This document shows positions 1 through 10,934 of a stretch of DNA of 64,000 nucleotides, in pieces; positions within the stretch are counted from its first letter, which is position 1; the number at the start of each line of letters is the position of its first letter. The translations under genes were made by a program, and so were the position numbers. The notes beneath the pieces are model-generated. The model searched no databases. It was not told where the DNA came from and was given only the letters and a program-made list of their open reading frames with translations. The DNA comes from Pseudovibrio flavus. GTDB taxonomy: Bacteria > Pseudomonadota > Alphaproteobacteria > Rhizobiales > Stappiaceae. The stretch is from assembly GCF_009711345.1 (NCBI RefSeq), contig NZ_SMMA01000055.1, positions 1 to 64,000 on the forward strand. Direction: 5' to 3'.

Positions 1-31
1 TGTCATGCCGGACTTGATCCGGCATCCAGCC
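1..31. repeat. Dispersed palindromic repeat fragment at window edge
   Basis: A 7-bp inverted repeat (TGCCGGA, spacer CTTGA, TCCGGCA) spans 6-24 and is followed by catccagcc. This sequence type is a common short intergenic palindrome in alphaproteobacterial genomes. The left edge is cut by the window, so the full element cannot be delimited. I found no second copy in the window. Confidence 0.5.
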
Positions 32-390
32 ATTAAGTGCATAGGTAGAGCATTGAGTTTGTACGGGTGAGAGCGGAAACTGGCCTGATCGTCTTCGTAA
101 CGATGTTGGCTTGGAGCAGGTACGCAACTAAGACCGGCAAAGGCGAATTGATAGCAAGGCCTTTGTCTCAGCCTCGAACAGTGGTTTTGCATCCACGCTT
201 GTCAGACGGGACAAGCGCAAGCGTGGGCCGGTATCCTATCGAACTGGAAGGAAAGGATAACCTCCATAGCATCGCGGTCTAACTGTAGATGAGAGTATAC
301 GCCGTCGCAGAATAACGGAGCACCAAATGGCAACGGCTCCCTGCGCTTCACCGCCAGAGAGCCGTCATATTTCTTCCGTTATGAAGACCT
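32..390. other. Gene-free stretch downstream of gltD
   Basis: No convincing gene is seen. A 71-codon frame at 67-282 on the plus strand has no ribosome binding site and no family resemblance. An imperfect stem-loop at about 333-363 (CGGCTC paired with GAGCCG, with an inner CTG/CAG) lies just past the gltD stop on the minus strand and may help end gltBD transcription, but it lacks a clear U-tract. Confidence 0.4.
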
Positions 391-1824
391 TTAGCGCGGT
401 AGGTTGGAGCTGCCAGTCAGGTACTCGTCGATAGAGCGGGCGGCCTGACGGCCTTCACGAATAGCCCAAACAACCAGAGACTGGCCTTTGCGCACATCAC
501 CTGCTGCAAACACACCTTCCATGCTGGTGGCGTAGCTGTCCGTGTCTGCTTTCACGTTGGTGCGGGCATCCAGTTCCAGATCGTCGCCAGCTTCCTTGAT
601 GTAGGTGTTCATCTCAGGACCAGAGAAACCAATTGCCGCCAGAACCAAATCTGCCTTCAAGATGAACTCGGTTCCAGCCAGTGGCTTACGAGCTTCGTCA
701 ACGCGGGCGCATTTTACGCCGACCACTTCGCCGTCCTCATTGCCAACGACTTCCAGCGTTGCCGCAGAGAATTCACGCTCTGCACCTTCTGCCTGAGAGG
801 TGGACGTGCGGAACTTTGTAGGCCAATACGGCCAGAAGGCCATTTTGTCTTCTTTGGCCGGTGGCATCGGACGAATGTCCATCTGGGTCACAGAGAGCGC
901 ACCCTGACGGAAGGCTGTTCCCACACAGTCTGAGGCCGTATCACCGCCGCCAACAACAACAACGTGCTTGCCGCCCGCCCATACTGGTTCTTCCCTGCCT
1001 GCAGGCTCACCGCCAACGCGTCGGTTCTGCTGTACAAGGTAAGGCATGGCGTACATGGCGCCTTTCAGGTCCATACCCGGAAGGTTTGGATCGCGCGGAC
1101 GCTCGGCACCAGCGCAAATCAGCGTGGCGTCATGACGTTCACGCAGCTCCTGCATGGTCATGTCCTTGCCAACTTCGCAGCCGTAGTGGAAGGTAACGCC
1201 TTCACCTTCCATCTGCTCGACGCGGCGGTCGATGTAGTGTTTTTCCATTTTAAAGTCTGGAATGCCGTAACGCAGAAGGCCGCCAGCTTTTGGTTCACGC
1301 TCGTAAACGTGAACCGTATGACCCGCGCGGGCCAACTGCTGCGCTGCTGCCATACCCGCAGGACCTGCGCCGATAATCGCAACGGTCTTGCCGGTTTTAT
1401 GGGCTGCTGGTTCCGGTTTGATCCAGCCGCTTTTAAATGCTCGGTCAGCGATAGCCTGTTCTACAGTTTTGATGGAAACAGGAATGTCTTCCAAGTTTAG
1501 CGTGCAGGCTTCTTCGCATGGCGCTGGGCAGATGCGGCCTGTGAACTCCGGAAAGTTGTTGGTAGAATGCAGGTTGCGTGCCGCTTCCTCCCAATCACCG
1601 GAGAAGACCAGATCATTCCAGTCTGGAATCTGATTGTTAACCGGACAGCCAGTCGGGCCGTGGCAGAACGGAATGCCACAGTCCATACAGCGCGCTGCCT
1701 GTCGCTCAACCTCTTGGGTTGGCAGCGGTACGGTAAACTCACGGAAGTGCCGGATGCGGTCAGCCGCTGGCTGGTACTTCTGTTCCTGACGGTCGATTTC
1801 AAGAAAACCGGTAACTTTTCCCAT
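391..1824 (-). CDS. gltD: Glutamate synthase (NADPH) small subunit
   Basis: Beta subunit of NADPH-GOGAT, which passes electrons from NADPH through FAD and iron-sulfur clusters to the large subunit for glutamate synthesis. The 477 residues match the usual length. The N-terminal cluster domain has cysteines 46, 49, 54 and 60 (CMDCGIPFC) and a second set at 99, 103 and 107. An FAD-binding GAGPAG lies at 152-157 and a second Rossmann motif (VVVVGGGDTASD) near residue 290 should bind NADPH. The start has AAAGGGGAG upstream and lies 11 bases after the gltB stop, so the two are surely one transcript. Cytoplasmic. Confidence 0.97.
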   Translation of the reverse strand: MGKVTGFLEIDRQEQKYQPAADRIRHFREFTVPLPTQEVERQAARCMDCGIPFCHGPTGCPVNNQIPDWNDLVFSGDWEEAARNLHSTNNFPEFTGRICPAPCEEACTLNLEDIPVSIKTVEQAIADRAFKSGWIKPEPAAHKTGKTVAIIGAGPAGMAAAQQLARAGHTVHVYEREPKAGGLLRYGIPDFKMEKHYIDRRVEQMEGEGVTFHYGCEVGKDMTMQELRERHDATLICAGAERPRDPNLPGMDLKGAMYAMPYLVQQNRRVGGEPAGREEPVWAGGKHVVVVGGGDTASDCVGTAFRQGALSVTQMDIRPMPPAKEDKMAFWPYWPTKFRTSTSQAEGAEREFSAATLEVVGNEDGEVVGVKCARVDEARKPLAGTEFILKADLVLAAIGFSGPEMNTYIKEAGDDLELDARTNVKADTDSYATSMEGVFAAGDVRKGQSLVVWAIREGRQAARSIDEYLTGSSNLPR

Positions 1825-1835
1825 ATCGCTCCCCT

Positions 1836-4800
1836 TTACTCAGCTGCGGCCATGCCGAGGCGGTTTTTCTGCATTTCTTCAAGTGCGCGGCGATATTCAA
1901 CCGGCATTACCTTTACGAACTTGGAGCGGTAGGCCTCCCAGTTCTCCAAAATCGCCTGAGCCTTTTGGGAGCCGGTGTAAGTAATGTGATCCTTGAGGAT
2001 CGACTGGATACGCTCGTTATCGTGGGCGGTCATATCGGCTTTCAGGTCCACACGGCCCTTGTGCTCAATATCGCCGCCGTGGTGGTGAAGCTTTTCAAGC
2101 AGATCATCTTCTTCCGTGACCGGCTCAAGGTCCACCATGGCAAGGTTACAGCGACTGCGGAACGTGTTGTCCTCGTCCAGAACGTAAGCCACACCGCCAG
2201 ACATACCAGCCGCGAAGTTACGGCCCGTTTGGCCGATGACGATTACAACGCCGCCCGTCATGTACTCGCAGCCGTGATCGCCTACGCCCTCAGCGACAGC
2301 GGTGGCGCCGGAGTTACGAACCGCAAAACGCTCACCTGCGACGCCGCGAATGTAGCAGGAGCCTTCGGTTGCACCGTAAAGCACGGTGTTACCGGCGATG
2401 ATGCTTTCTTCTGGCTTGATGCGAGTGTTGTGCGGTGGGCGCACGATGATACGGCCACCGGCAAGGCCCTTGCCGACGTAGTCGTTGGCATCGCCCTCAA
2501 GGTCCAGCGTGATGCCGCGTGCCAAGAAGGCTCCGAACGCCTGACCGGCGGCACCGTTCAGTGACACGTGGATGGTGTCGTTCTTCAAGCCCTTGTTGCC
2601 ATAGCGCTTTGCCACCTCACCGGAAAGCATTGCCCCAGCGGAGCGGTCCAAACTCTTGATTGTCTGTGTAATGGAAACCGGTTCTTTGCGCTCAAGGGCA
2701 GGGGCTGCCTGCTCAATAAGCTTGCGGTCCAGCACATCATCAATCGGGTGGTTCTGGGTTTCTGTCCATCGGCTCTTCTCGTCCGATGCGTCAGGACGGT
2801 AGAAAATGCGGGTGAAGTCCAGACCCTTGGCTTTCCAATGGTCAATTGCCTGCTTTTTATCGAGGTAATCGGAGTGACCGACGATCTCTTCAAGGCTGCG
2901 CATACCCATTTCAGCAAGCAGCTCACGCACTTCTTCCGCCACATAGAAGAAGTAGTTGATCACATGCTCTGGGGTGCCTTTAAAGCGCTTGCGCAAGACA
3001 GGGTCTTGGGTGGCAATGCCAACCGGACAGGTATTGAGGTGACACTTGCGCATCATCAAACAACCCGCTGCAATCAGCGGTGCGGTTGAGAAGCCGTATT
3101 CGTCAGCCCCCAGCAGAGCGCCGATGACCACATCGCGGCCCGTACGCAAACCGCCGTCTACCTGCAGGGCAACGCGTGAACGCAGGCCATTTAGAACGAG
3201 GGTCTGCTGCGTTTCAGCTAGGCCCATTTCCCAAGGCGAGCCTGCGTGCTTAAGCGAGGTGAGCGGGGATGCGCCAGTGCCGCCGTCATAACCGGATATG
3301 GTGATGTGGTCTGCACGGGCCTTTGCAACGCCTGCTGCAACAGTGCCAACACCAACTTCTGACACCAGTTTGACGGAGATATCCGCCGCCGTGTTTACGT
3401 TCTTCAGATCGAAGATCAGCTGCGCCAAGTCCTCGATAGAGTAAATGTCATGGTGCGGCGGCGGCGAGATAAGCCCCACACCCGGTGTGGAGTGGCGCAC
3501 CTTGGCGATAACAGCGTCAACCTTGTGGCCCGGCAGCTGGCCGCCTTCTCCGGGTTTTGCCCCTTGTGCCACCTTAATCTGGATCATGTCGCCATTGACG
3601 AGGTACTCGGTGGTCACACCAAAGCGGCCAGAGGCAACCTGTTTGATTGCAGAACGCTCAGGGTTGGCAGAGCCGTCAAACAACGGGTTGAAGCGCTCTG
3701 GCTCTTCACCGCCTTCACCGGTGTTGGATTTGCCGCCTATTCGGTTCATAGCAACGGCCAGTGTGGAGTGCGCCTCTTTAGAGATAGAGCCGAAGGACAT
3801 CGCGCCGGTAGAAAAGCGTTTTACGATCTCCTCCGCCGATTCCACCTCATTGATCGAGATCGGTTCACGGCCCAGCTCGTTCGCGGATTTAATGCGGAAC
3901 AGGCCACGGATGGTGTAGCGGCCGTTCTGCTCGTTCACTTCCTTGGCAAACTCGCGGTATTTCTCCGGCAGGTTCTGACGAACGGCGTGCTGAAGATGGG
4001 CGATGTTATCCGGCGTCCACATGTGGCTTTCACCGCGGATACGGTAGGCGTATTCACCGCCAACATCCAGCGAGCGGCGTAGGATTGGAATATCTTCAAA
4101 CGCGTTGTGGTGACGCTCTTCTGTCTCGCGGGCAACCTCAGTAAGGCCGATACCTTCAATGGTCGTTGCAGTGCCGAAGAAGAACTTTTCTACAAAGGCG
4201 CTATTCAGGCCAACAGCGTCAAAAATCTGTGCGCCGCAATATGACTGATAGGTGGAGATGCCCATCTTGGACATAACCTTGAGGATGCCCTTATTGATGG
4301 ATTTGATGTAGCGGGTGACGACTTCCTGCTCGTCCACCTCTTCTGGCAGCAGACCTTCTGCATGCATGGAGCGCAGAGTTTCAAAGGCAAGGTAAGGGTT
4401 CACCGCTTCCGCGCCATAGCCTGCCAGAACGCAGAAGTGATGCACTTCGCGGGCTTCACCTGTTTCAACCACAAGGCCAACTGAGGTGCGCAGGCCCTTG
4501 CGGATCAGGTGGTTATGGACAGCCGCTGTTGCCAGCAGCGCCGGAATGGCAATGCGGGCACGGGAGATGAGGCGATCAGACAGGATGATAATGTTGAAAC
4601 CTGCATGAACGGCTTCTTCTGCAGCATGGCATAGCGCCTTGAGCGCCAACTCCATGCCTTCCGCGCCCTTTTCAGATGGATAGGTGATATCCAGCGTCTG
4701 GGTTTGGAACTGGTTGTCCTCCCGCTCGCCAATGGCGCGTACCTTTTCAAGATCAGCGTTGGTGAGGATCGGCTGGCGAACCTCAAGGCGCTTGGAGTTG

Positions 4801-6515
4801 GAAAGGCCTTTCAGGTCAAACAGGTTTGGGCGTGGGCCGATGAACGACATCAAGCTCATGACCAACTCTTCGCGGATCGGGTCGATAGGCGGGTTGGTTA
4901 CCTGCGCGAAGTTCTGTTTGAAGTAGGTATAAAGCAGCTTCGATTTGTCAGAGAGGACCGAAACTGGGGTATCGGTGCCCATGGAGCCGATTGCTTCCTG
5001 ACCAATGGTTGCCATTGGCTGCATGAGGAGTTTCAGGTCCTCCTGTGTGTAGCCGAAGGCCTGCTGACGGTCGAGCAGCGTTTCACCGGCAACGGGTGCA
5101 CGCTCGCGTACCTGCGGCAGGTCTTCCAGAACGATCTGTGAGCGGTACAGCCAATCCTTATAAGGGTTTGCGGTAGAAAGCTGGTGCTTGACCTCGTTGT
5201 CGGAAACAATGCGGCCTTCTTCCAGATCGATCAGCAGCATTTTACCCGGCTGCAGACGCCACTTCTCGACGATCTTCTCTTCTGGGATAGACAGCGTGCC
5301 GACCTCGGATGCCATGATAACAAAGTCATCGTCAGTCACGATGTAGCGGGCAGGGCGCAGGCCGTTACGGTCCAGCGTCGCGCCAATTTGCAGGCCGTCG
5401 GTAAAGGCTACCGCTGCCGGTCCGTCCCACGGCTCCATCATCTGAGCATGGTATTCGTAAAAGGCTCTGCGGTTTTCGTCCATCAGCGGGTTGCCTGCCC
5501 AAGCCTCAGGGATCAGCATCATCGCTGCATGAGAGAGGGAGTACCCGCCCATGACGAGGAATTCGAGTGCGTTGTCAAAACACGCCGTATCGGACTGACC
5601 TTCATAGGAGATCGGCCAGAGCTTGGAGATGTCTTCGCCAAATAGCGGCGAGGAGACCGAAGCCTGACGCGCAGCCATCCAGTTAACGTTGCCGCGAAGG
5701 GTGTTGATCTCACCATTATGGGCAACCATGCGGTACGGGTGCGCCAGATCCCATGAAGGGAACGTGTTGGTGGAGAAACGCTGGTGAACAAGGGCTAGTG
5801 CCGATGTAAAGCGCGGGTCTTTGAGATCTGCATAATAAGCGCCAAGCTGATAGGCTAGGAACATGCCTTTATAGACGATGGTACGGCTGGAGAACGAGAC
5901 AATGTAATAGCCGTGCTCTACCGCATCGGATTTGGCGCGGATGCTGTTGGAAATAACCTTGCGCAGCACATAAAGACGGCGCTCAATATCCAGACCACTG
6001 ACAAGATCGGGCGTCGTAATGAAGAGCTGGCGGGAAACTGGTTCTGTGCCTGCAACATCCGGCTCTTTGGAAAGGGAGGCATTGTCTACCGGCACATCGC
6101 GCCAGCCAAGAATGTCAAAGCCTTCTGCTTTCACGCAGCCTTCAATTTCAGCAATACAGGCTTTGCGGCGCTCTTCATCCTGAGGCAGGAAGAAGAAGCC
6201 AACGCCGTATTTTCCCGCCTCCGGCAATGTGAAGCCGCATTCTCGCGTCTCTTCCTTAAAAAACTCGTGGGGGATCTGCACCAGCATTCCGGCGCCGTCA
6301 CCCATCAAAGGGTCTGCGCCAACCGCACCGCGGTGGGTGAGATTTTCCAGAATCTGAAGACCGTTTTCGACAATGCTATGAGATTTCTCACCCTTCATTT
6401 GGGCGATGAAGCCTACACCACAGGCATCATGCTCCTTTTGGGGCATGTAGAGACCGTTGCGCGCTGCTTCGCGACGTTTCTCATGAACGGTGCCTACTGA
6501 GGTTGCTCTCGTCAT
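1836..6515 (-). CDS. gltB: Glutamate synthase (NADPH) large subunit
   Basis: Alpha subunit of GOGAT: it hydrolyses glutamine, tunnels ammonia and reductively aminates 2-oxoglutarate to glutamate. I choose the ATG at 6515 (1559 residues) because GAGGAA precedes it at good spacing; the frame stays open to 6722 but the extra 69 residues look non-coding. A short propeptide should be removed to expose the catalytic Cys32 (context HDACGVGF). The class II amidotransferase domain comes first, then the central domain, the FMN-binding synthase domain with the 3Fe-4S cysteines (CHLNTCP, near residue 1150), and the C-terminal beta-helix (GxxG-rich) domain. gltD follows in the same operon. Confidence 0.97.
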   Translation of the reverse strand: MTRATSVGTVHEKRREAARNGLYMPQKEHDACGVGFIAQMKGEKSHSIVENGLQILENLTHRGAVGADPLMGDGAGMLVQIPHEFFKEETRECGFTLPEAGKYGVGFFFLPQDEERRKACIAEIEGCVKAEGFDILGWRDVPVDNASLSKEPDVAGTEPVSRQLFITTPDLVSGLDIERRLYVLRKVISNSIRAKSDAVEHGYYIVSFSSRTIVYKGMFLAYQLGAYYADLKDPRFTSALALVHQRFSTNTFPSWDLAHPYRMVAHNGEINTLRGNVNWMAARQASVSSPLFGEDISKLWPISYEGQSDTACFDNALEFLVMGGYSLSHAAMMLIPEAWAGNPLMDENRRAFYEYHAQMMEPWDGPAAVAFTDGLQIGATLDRNGLRPARYIVTDDDFVIMASEVGTLSIPEEKIVEKWRLQPGKMLLIDLEEGRIVSDNEVKHQLSTANPYKDWLYRSQIVLEDLPQVRERAPVAGETLLDRQQAFGYTQEDLKLLMQPMATIGQEAIGSMGTDTPVSVLSDKSKLLYTYFKQNFAQVTNPPIDPIREELVMSLMSFIGPRPNLFDLKGLSNSKRLEVRQPILTNADLEKVRAIGEREDNQFQTQTLDITYPSEKGAEGMELALKALCHAAEEAVHAGFNIIILSDRLISRARIAIPALLATAAVHNHLIRKGLRTSVGLVVETGEAREVHHFCVLAGYGAEAVNPYLAFETLRSMHAEGLLPEEVDEQEVVTRYIKSINKGILKVMSKMGISTYQSYCGAQIFDAVGLNSAFVEKFFFGTATTIEGIGLTEVARETEERHHNAFEDIPILRRSLDVGGEYAYRIRGESHMWTPDNIAHLQHAVRQNLPEKYREFAKEVNEQNGRYTIRGLFRIKSANELGREPISINEVESAEEIVKRFSTGAMSFGSISKEAHSTLAVAMNRIGGKSNTGEGGEEPERFNPLFDGSANPERSAIKQVASGRFGVTTEYLVNGDMIQIKVAQGAKPGEGGQLPGHKVDAVIAKVRHSTPGVGLISPPPHHDIYSIEDLAQLIFDLKNVNTAADISVKLVSEVGVGTVAAGVAKARADHITISGYDGGTGASPLTSLKHAGSPWEMGLAETQQTLVLNGLRSRVALQVDGGLRTGRDVVIGALLGADEYGFSTAPLIAAGCLMMRKCHLNTCPVGIATQDPVLRKRFKGTPEHVINYFFYVAEEVRELLAEMGMRSLEEIVGHSDYLDKKQAIDHWKAKGLDFTRIFYRPDASDEKSRWTETQNHPIDDVLDRKLIEQAAPALERKEPVSITQTIKSLDRSAGAMLSGEVAKRYGNKGLKNDTIHVSLNGAAGQAFGAFLARGITLDLEGDANDYVGKGLAGGRIIVRPPHNTRIKPEESIIAGNTVLYGATEGSCYIRGVAGERFAVRNSGATAVAEGVGDHGCEYMTGGVVIVIGQTGRNFAAGMSGGVAYVLDEDNTFRSRCNLAMVDLEPVTEEDDLLEKLHHHGGDIEHKGRVDLKADMTAHDNERIQSILKDHITYTGSQKAQAILENWEAYRSKFVKVMPVEYRRALEEMQKNRLGMAAAE

Positions 6516-7158
6516 GGGTGCCGTTTCCTCATACTTACATCGCCGCCTTTTGCCCCTAAGCGCCTCAGGCTGCGCAACGTTACTTTTTGTGCTCTTCAGG
6601 CAACTTTCCCGTTCGGGTCGCGTGTTAAACCCACGCGGCTCGTTCGAAGTCCGGCAATTCGGATCTGTCGAATGAAGAGCGATTGTATCGGGAACCCGCT
6701 TGGTCGGGTTTCCTCGTGTCATTTGGTCGGCTCGCGGTGCCGTCTAGGCGCTCACAACTTTTGTGATCAAAGTTGATTTCGAGCGGTGTCTTCCGACCTT
6801 CGAAGTGATCCTAGCACACAATAAGGCTAATCACCTACCTCTCAAAGGACAGGAGAGCTGTCCTATATTTAATTGATAAGCCAGAGTTTGTGCAACTGCT
6901 AATATGCGAGGTATTAGGGCAGTTGTAGGTATAGGGTTTCAATTTTATGCAAAATCTGAATGAAAATTGGAACCTGTTTGCCTTAGGTGAAATAAACTTC
7001 CCTAAAGTTACAGTTTTAAGTCTGATATTTCCTTTTTTATCATGCCGCTCGCGTGAATGTAACGGGGCTTTGATTTCCTGTTGAGCAGGAAAGTCGCCAA
7101 ACTTTTGGACATGCAGCAAAATTATTGTTGCTTTCACTCGATCCGGAGGAGACCACGA
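6516..7158. other. Divergent intergenic region with structured gltB leader
   Basis: This holds the promoters of gltB (minus) and the bufferin operon (plus). On the gltB side several inverted repeats lie within 200 bases: CGCGTG/CACGCG at 6618-6636, CCCG/CGGG near 6604-6613, and AACCCG/CGGGTT near 6692-6710. No known riboswitch was recognised. On the bufferin side the DNA is AT-rich; a TGTAAC hexamer at 7058-7063 resembles an ECF-type -35, but I see no matching -10. A 100-codon minus-strand frame at 6835-7137 looks spurious. Confidence 0.45.
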
Positions 7159-7458
7159 ATGTCGACGAAAATTCTCTCATCAGCCGTAATTGCAGGCGCA
7201 GTAGCTACCGCCGTGGCTGGTATGAGTGCCCCAACCGTTGCCCATGCCGAAGCAAAAGAGAAGTGCTATGGCGTGTCTATGGCAGGTAAGAACGATTGTA
7301 AGGCCGGTGCTGGCACCACATGCGCGGGCACTTCTACCGTAGACTATCAAGGTAACGCTTGGACCCTCGTACCAAAAGGCACTTGCGAAACAATGGAACT
7401 TCCAGATGGCCGTAAGGGCTCATTGGCTCCTTTGGACCGTGATCTGCCGAAAGCTTAA
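7159..7458 (+). CDS. bufA: Bufferin precursor, DUF2282 family (BufA)
   Basis: Small exported precursor peptide of the bufferin family, a ribosomally made copper-binding peptide whose central cysteines become thiooxazoles. The 99 residues start with a signal peptide of about 30 residues (hydrophobic [14 protein letters not shown], cleavage after AHA). The mature part has exactly four cysteines at 36, 47, 55 and 76 in the family pattern KCYGV, NDCKAG, TCAG and GTCE. From published Caulobacter work, as I recall it, the two middle cysteines are modified and the outer two form a disulfide. The ATG at 7159 is preceded by GGAGGAGA; an upstream ATG in frame at 7111 lacks one. It heads the operon with bufB, bufC and a DoxX gene. 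Confidence 0.9.
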   Translation: MSTKILSSAVIAGAVATAVAGMSAPTVAHAEAKEKCYGVSMAGKNDCKAGAGTTCAGTSTVDYQGNAWTLVPKGTCETMELPDGRKGSLAPLDRDLPKA

Positions 7459-7540
7459 TTATCTAGTTGTCTAGATGACTGCGGCGGCGGGTGTTCTGCC
7501 GCCTTTGGTCATTTTGGTTTGTTTTGAGGGGATGGGCGTT

Positions 7541-8425
7541 ATGTCAGATCGTGAACCCTATGAGGTTATAAAGGTTCCTAGCCGAAGTGGTGTAGGGCTG
7601 AAGGCCGAGCATTATCACGATATTCTGGAACAGAAGCCATCTATGGGCTTCTTTGAGGTTCATGCCGAAAACTATATGGGCGCAGGCGGACCGCCACATG
7701 CCTATCTTGAGGCTATCCGGCGTGACTACCCATTGTCTCTACATGGGGTTGGACTTTCCATCGGCGGGGCAAGGCCGCTTGATAAAGACCACCTTGCACG
7801 TTTGAAGCAGGTGCATGATCGCTATCAACCGGGGCTCTTTAGCGAGCATCTGGCTTGGTCATCTCATCAGCCTGCCTACTTCAATGATCTTCTTCCGCTC
7901 CCCTACACCAGCGAGACCTTAGCGCGGGTAGTTGAGCACATCGATGAGGTGCAGTCGGTTATCGGTCGGCAAATGCTGCTGGAAAATCCATCGACTTACG
8001 TTGTGTTTGAACAAAGCGAGCTGGAAGAAACGGAATTTCTGCGCGAGATCGCAAAAAGGTCCGGCTGCGGATTGCTGCTGGACGTGAACAACGTTTTTGT
8101 TTCGGCGTCCAACCATGGGTACTCGCCGGAAGAGTATTTGGAAGCGTTTCCGGTAAGCCATGTTGGTGAAATCCATCTAGGCGGTCATGCGCCTGATGAA
8201 GACGAATTCGGCCATACACTGCTGATTGATGCTCATGACAGGGAAGTCAGCGATCCGGTCTGGGCACTCTACGCCAAGACAATCAAGCGCATTGGCGCAC
8301 GCCCAACTTTGATTGAATGGGATAGCGATATCCCGACATGGGCTGTTTTGTCCGCCGAAGCCCAGAGAGCCGACGAGATTTTGCGTGCTCACGAAAATGG
8401 AGGGCAGCCTGTTGCAGCAGAATAA
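7541..8425 (+). CDS. bufB: MNIO-family bufferin-modifying enzyme, DUF692 (BufB)
   Basis: Multinuclear non-heme iron-dependent oxidase of the DUF692 family, expected to oxidise cysteines of BufA to heterocycles. It is a TIM-barrel protein of 294 residues from the chosen ATG at 7541 (GAGGGG upstream); the frame is open to an ATG at 7475 without good support. Family motifs seen in order include [57 protein letters not shown] and PTLIEWD, whose His, Glu and Asp residues carry the iron ligands. It lies 82 bases after bufA and overlaps bufC, fitting a precursor-enzyme-partner operon. Cytoplasmic. Confidence 0.93.
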   Translation: MSDREPYEVIKVPSRSGVGLKAEHYHDILEQKPSMGFFEVHAENYMGAGGPPHAYLEAIRRDYPLSLHGVGLSIGGARPLDKDHLARLKQVHDRYQPGLFSEHLAWSSHQPAYFNDLLPLPYTSETLARVVEHIDEVQSVIGRQMLLENPSTYVVFEQSELEETEFLREIAKRSGCGLLLDVNNVFVSASNHGYSPEEYLEAFPVSHVGEIHLGGHAPDEDEFGHTLLIDAHDREVSDPVWALYAKTIKRIGARPTLIEWDSDIPTWAVLSAEAQRADEILRAHENGGQPVAAE

Positions 8426-9197
8426 GCACAGTAGCGTCCATTTGAATGTAGAGCATGCCTTTGCTGAGGGGCTTCTCAATCCATCTGCCGCCGTTCCCGA
8501 GGGAGTTCTGGGGCGTGATGGTGAAGTTTCTGCCAAACGGTACGGTGTTTACCGCAATAACGTGGTTAGCAGTCTTGTTGGTGCTTTGGCTGCCAATTTC
8601 CCTGCGATCCAGAGATTGCTGGGAGCGGACTACTTCAAGGCGCTCGCGGCAGAGTTTATTCGCCATCACCCTCCGGTACAGCCCGTCCTTTCCGAATATG
8701 GAGGCGGGTTTGCTGATTTCATTCAAAGCTTTCCGCCGCTGGCATCTTATCCCTACCTTGCAGATGTTGCCCGCATAGAATGGGCATGGCTGAGCGCCTA
8801 TCACAGTGCTGATGCGCCCATTTTGGATGCGCAGAAGTTGGCGTCAGTTTCGCCTGAGGACATGCCGCGGGTCGTTCTTGTGCCTCACCCTTCAGCGTCG
8901 CTTCATTTTTCCGAGTTTCCGGCTGCGAGCATCTTCCTGCAGAACAGAGAGTTTGCGCAGATGGAGAACAGTGAGCAAAGGCCTCAAGCCGTAGTGGTTT
9001 GCAGACCGGAAGTTGCGGTCAACATCGCTTGGATTGAGCCTGCTGATTTCACATTCGCATCAGCGCTTTTTGAGGCGCGAACACTTGGGGAGGCGGCAAC
9101 TTTAGCAGCTTCCGGCGGAGGCGGCTTTGATCTCAACAGAGCGCTTCAGGCGCTGCTGGCCGCGCAAGTTTTTCAAGACCTTGAAATTAGGAAATAA
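8397..9197 (+). CDS. bufC: Bufferin maturation partner, DUF2063 family (BufC)
   Basis: Partner of the DUF692 enzyme, thought to recruit the precursor peptide through a RiPP-recognition-type domain. The N-terminal DUF2063 region is visible (AFAEGLLNP, then [29 protein letters not shown]). The start is uncertain. ATG 8397 gives 266 residues and a 29-base overlap with bufB but has a weak binding site; an in-frame TTG at 8412 has GGAGGG seven bases upstream and would give 261 residues. Either way it is translationally coupled to bufB. Cytoplasmic. Confidence 0.87.
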   Translation: MEGSLLQQNKHSSVHLNVEHAFAEGLLNPSAAVPEGVLGRDGEVSAKRYGVYRNNVVSSLVGALAANFPAIQRLLGADYFKALAAEFIRHHPPVQPVLSEYGGGFADFIQSFPPLASYPYLADVARIEWAWLSAYHSADAPILDAQKLASVSPEDMPRVVLVPHPSASLHFSEFPAASIFLQNREFAQMENSEQRPQAVVVCRPEVAVNIAWIEPADFTFASALFEARTLGEAATLAASGGGGFDLNRALQALLAAQVFQDLEIRK

Positions 9198-9220
9198 AAC
9201 CGGAGTGAAGAGGAACTACT

Positions 9221-9820
9221 ATGGGTATCGTTCGATTTTTTGCCGGACTTTATAATGGCTTCTTTTATGGCATTGAGCGGCTTGCCGGAGATTGGTTTTT
9301 AGGAGCTGTGGCGCGGTTTGTGTTTGCAAGCACATTGCTCCTTTATTTCTGGAATTCGGCGATGACCAAGATAGGTCCTGGACTTTTCGGATTTCTGGAA
9401 CCGACGACCGGAGCGTATGCGCAGATTTTGCCGCAGATAACCGAGGCCGCCGGATATGACACCACGGCTATTGCCTTCTTTCCTTACGGCTTGATTGTTA
9501 TTGCAGGAACGCTGGCCGAGATTATCCTGCCCGCTCTTGTGGTTTTGGGGCTGTTTACGCGGGCTGCCAGCCTTGGCATGATCGGCTTTCTCATCGTGAT
9601 GAGCTATGTGGATATTGTGGGTCATGGCGCGGATGCAACTGCTATCGGCGGACTGTTTGACGGCAATCCTTCTGGTTTAATTCTAGATCAAAGAATGTAC
9701 TGGGGTTTTGTACTTCTCTACCTTGTGGTGCGTGGCGCTGGTGCACTGTCGCTTGACGCGATTTTCTCCAGTGGGACGAAGGATCATCCACGCGGAAAAA
9801 CCGAGGTAGGCGGCGCGTAA
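9221..9820 (+). CDS. DoxX-family inner-membrane protein of bufferin operon
   Basis: A 199-residue DoxX-type membrane protein with about four transmembrane segments (around residues 28-46, 82-108, 112-130 and 158-175). DoxX proteins are the usual fourth member of bufferin (bufD) and related hvfABCX operons; the role is not settled, and a redox or membrane helper function is a guess. It begins 23 bases after bufC behind GAAGAGGA, so it belongs to the same transcript. Confidence 0.85.
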   Translation: MGIVRFFAGLYNGFFYGIERLAGDWFLGAVARFVFASTLLLYFWNSAMTKIGPGLFGFLEPTTGAYAQILPQITEAAGYDTTAIAFFPYGLIVIAGTLAEIILPALVVLGLFTRAASLGMIGFLIVMSYVDIVGHGADATAIGGLFDGNPSGLILDQRMYWGFVLLYLVVRGAGALSLDAIFSSGTKDHPRGKTEVGGA

Positions 9821-9860
9821 TTGTCCTTGCGTGCCAGTATTTACGTGATATGTCGAGCGC

Positions 9861-10895
9861 ATGATTTTTTCGAGTGATAATTGGGCTGGCGCGACAGAGG
9901 CAGTAATGGCTGCACTTGCACGCCACACTAGCGGCTTTGCCCCCGCTTATGGTGTAGATCCGCTCAGTCGGTCCATTGAAGCGAAGTTCAATGAAATCTT
10001 CGAGCGGGAAGTTGCGGTGTTTCTGGTGTCTACCGGAACGGCGGCGAACTCGCTTGCGCTTGCACAGTATGCGCGCCCGGGTGGCGTGATCTTCGCTCAC
10101 CGCGAAGCGCATATCGTCGTTGACGAGTGTAACGCACCAGAATTCGCGACCGGCGGAAACAAGATTTTCCCGATTTTCGGTGCTGATGGCAAAATCACGC
10201 CAACCGGTCTTGAACGAGCAATGAACGCTGTGCCGGAAGGCGTTGTGCACCACGGTCAGGCTGCTGCGGTTTCTATTACGCAGGCAACCGAAATCGGAAC
10301 GCTCTACACGCTGGACGAAATCGGTGCGATTTCCGAAACAGCAAAGTCTCGCGGTCTGCCATTGCACATGGACGGCGCTCGTTTTGCCAATGCGCTGGTT
10401 TCTCTGGATACAACGCCAGCGGAAATGACTTGGAAGCAGGGCGTTGATGTTCTGTCTTTCGGCGCGACGAAGAACGGTTGCTGGTGTGCGGAAGCAGTTG
10501 TCTTCTTCAACCCTTCCGAAAGCCGCGGCTTTGAATACCTTCGCAAGCGCTCTGCTCAGCTCTTCTCCAAGAGCCGCTTCATTTCTGCGCAGTTTGAAGG
10601 TTACTTCGAAAATGATGGCTGGCTGGAAAGTGCCCGTCACGCTAACCAGATGGCGCAGGTCCTTGCAAAGGGCCTAAGTGCTGCTGAAGGTGTGCGTCTT
10701 CCGGTTTGGCCTCAGTCGAACGAAGTGTTCCCGATCATCTCCAAAGCACAGGCTGAAAAGTTCAAAGAAGCCGGTGTTGGCTTCTATGAATGGCCTGCTG
10801 AAGGGCTTTCTGAAGGTGAAGTTATGATCCGCCTTGTGACCAGCTTTGCGACAACGCAGGACATGGTAATGCGGCTGTTGGGCCTTCTTGACTGA
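9861..10895 (+). CDS. ltaE: Low-specificity L-threonine aldolase
   Basis: PLP enzyme of the beta-eliminating lyase/threonine aldolase family that splits L-threonine or allo-threonine to glycine and acetaldehyde. The 344 residues cover the whole fold. STGTAANSLAL near residue 57 binds the cofactor phosphate, HMDGARFANAL carries the cofactor-ring Asp, and LSFGATKNG has the Schiff-base lysine near residue 205. The gene lies 40 bases after the DoxX gene and could be read through from it, though the functions are unrelated. A strong terminator follows. Confidence 0.92.
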   Translation: MIFSSDNWAGATEAVMAALARHTSGFAPAYGVDPLSRSIEAKFNEIFEREVAVFLVSTGTAANSLALAQYARPGGVIFAHREAHIVVDECNAPEFATGGNKIFPIFGADGKITPTGLERAMNAVPEGVVHHGQAAAVSITQATEIGTLYTLDEIGAISETAKSRGLPLHMDGARFANALVSLDTTPAEMTWKQGVDVLSFGATKNGCWCAEAVVFFNPSESRGFEYLRKRSAQLFSKSRFISAQFEGYFENDGWLESARHANQMAQVLAKGLSAAEGVRLPVWPQSNEVFPIISKAQAEKFKEAGVGFYEWPAEGLSEGEVMIRLVTSFATTQDMVMRLLGLLD

Positions 10896-10909
10896 TAAGC
10901 ATTTGAAAG

Positions 10910-10933
10910 GGCGCCCCGTGGGGCGCCTTTTTT
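10910..10933 (+). terminator. Rho-independent terminator after ltaE
   Basis: An 8-bp GC stem (GGCGCCCC/GGGGCGCC) with a very small loop is followed by six T. It separates ltaE from the convergent gene ending at 10935. Confidence 0.9.
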
Positions 10934-10934
10934 G

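Noticed and set aside
67-282. 71-residue open frame at the left end
   Set aside because: No ribosome binding site, no recognisable family and atypical composition next to a palindromic repeat.
6516-6722. N-terminal extension of gltB to 6722
   Set aside because: The extra residues look like translated leader, and a good binding site precedes ATG 6515, which yields the normal propeptide length before Cys32.
6835-7137. 100-residue minus-strand frame in the gltB-bufA gap
   Set aside because: AT-rich with poor codon use and no family features; lies where promoters are expected.
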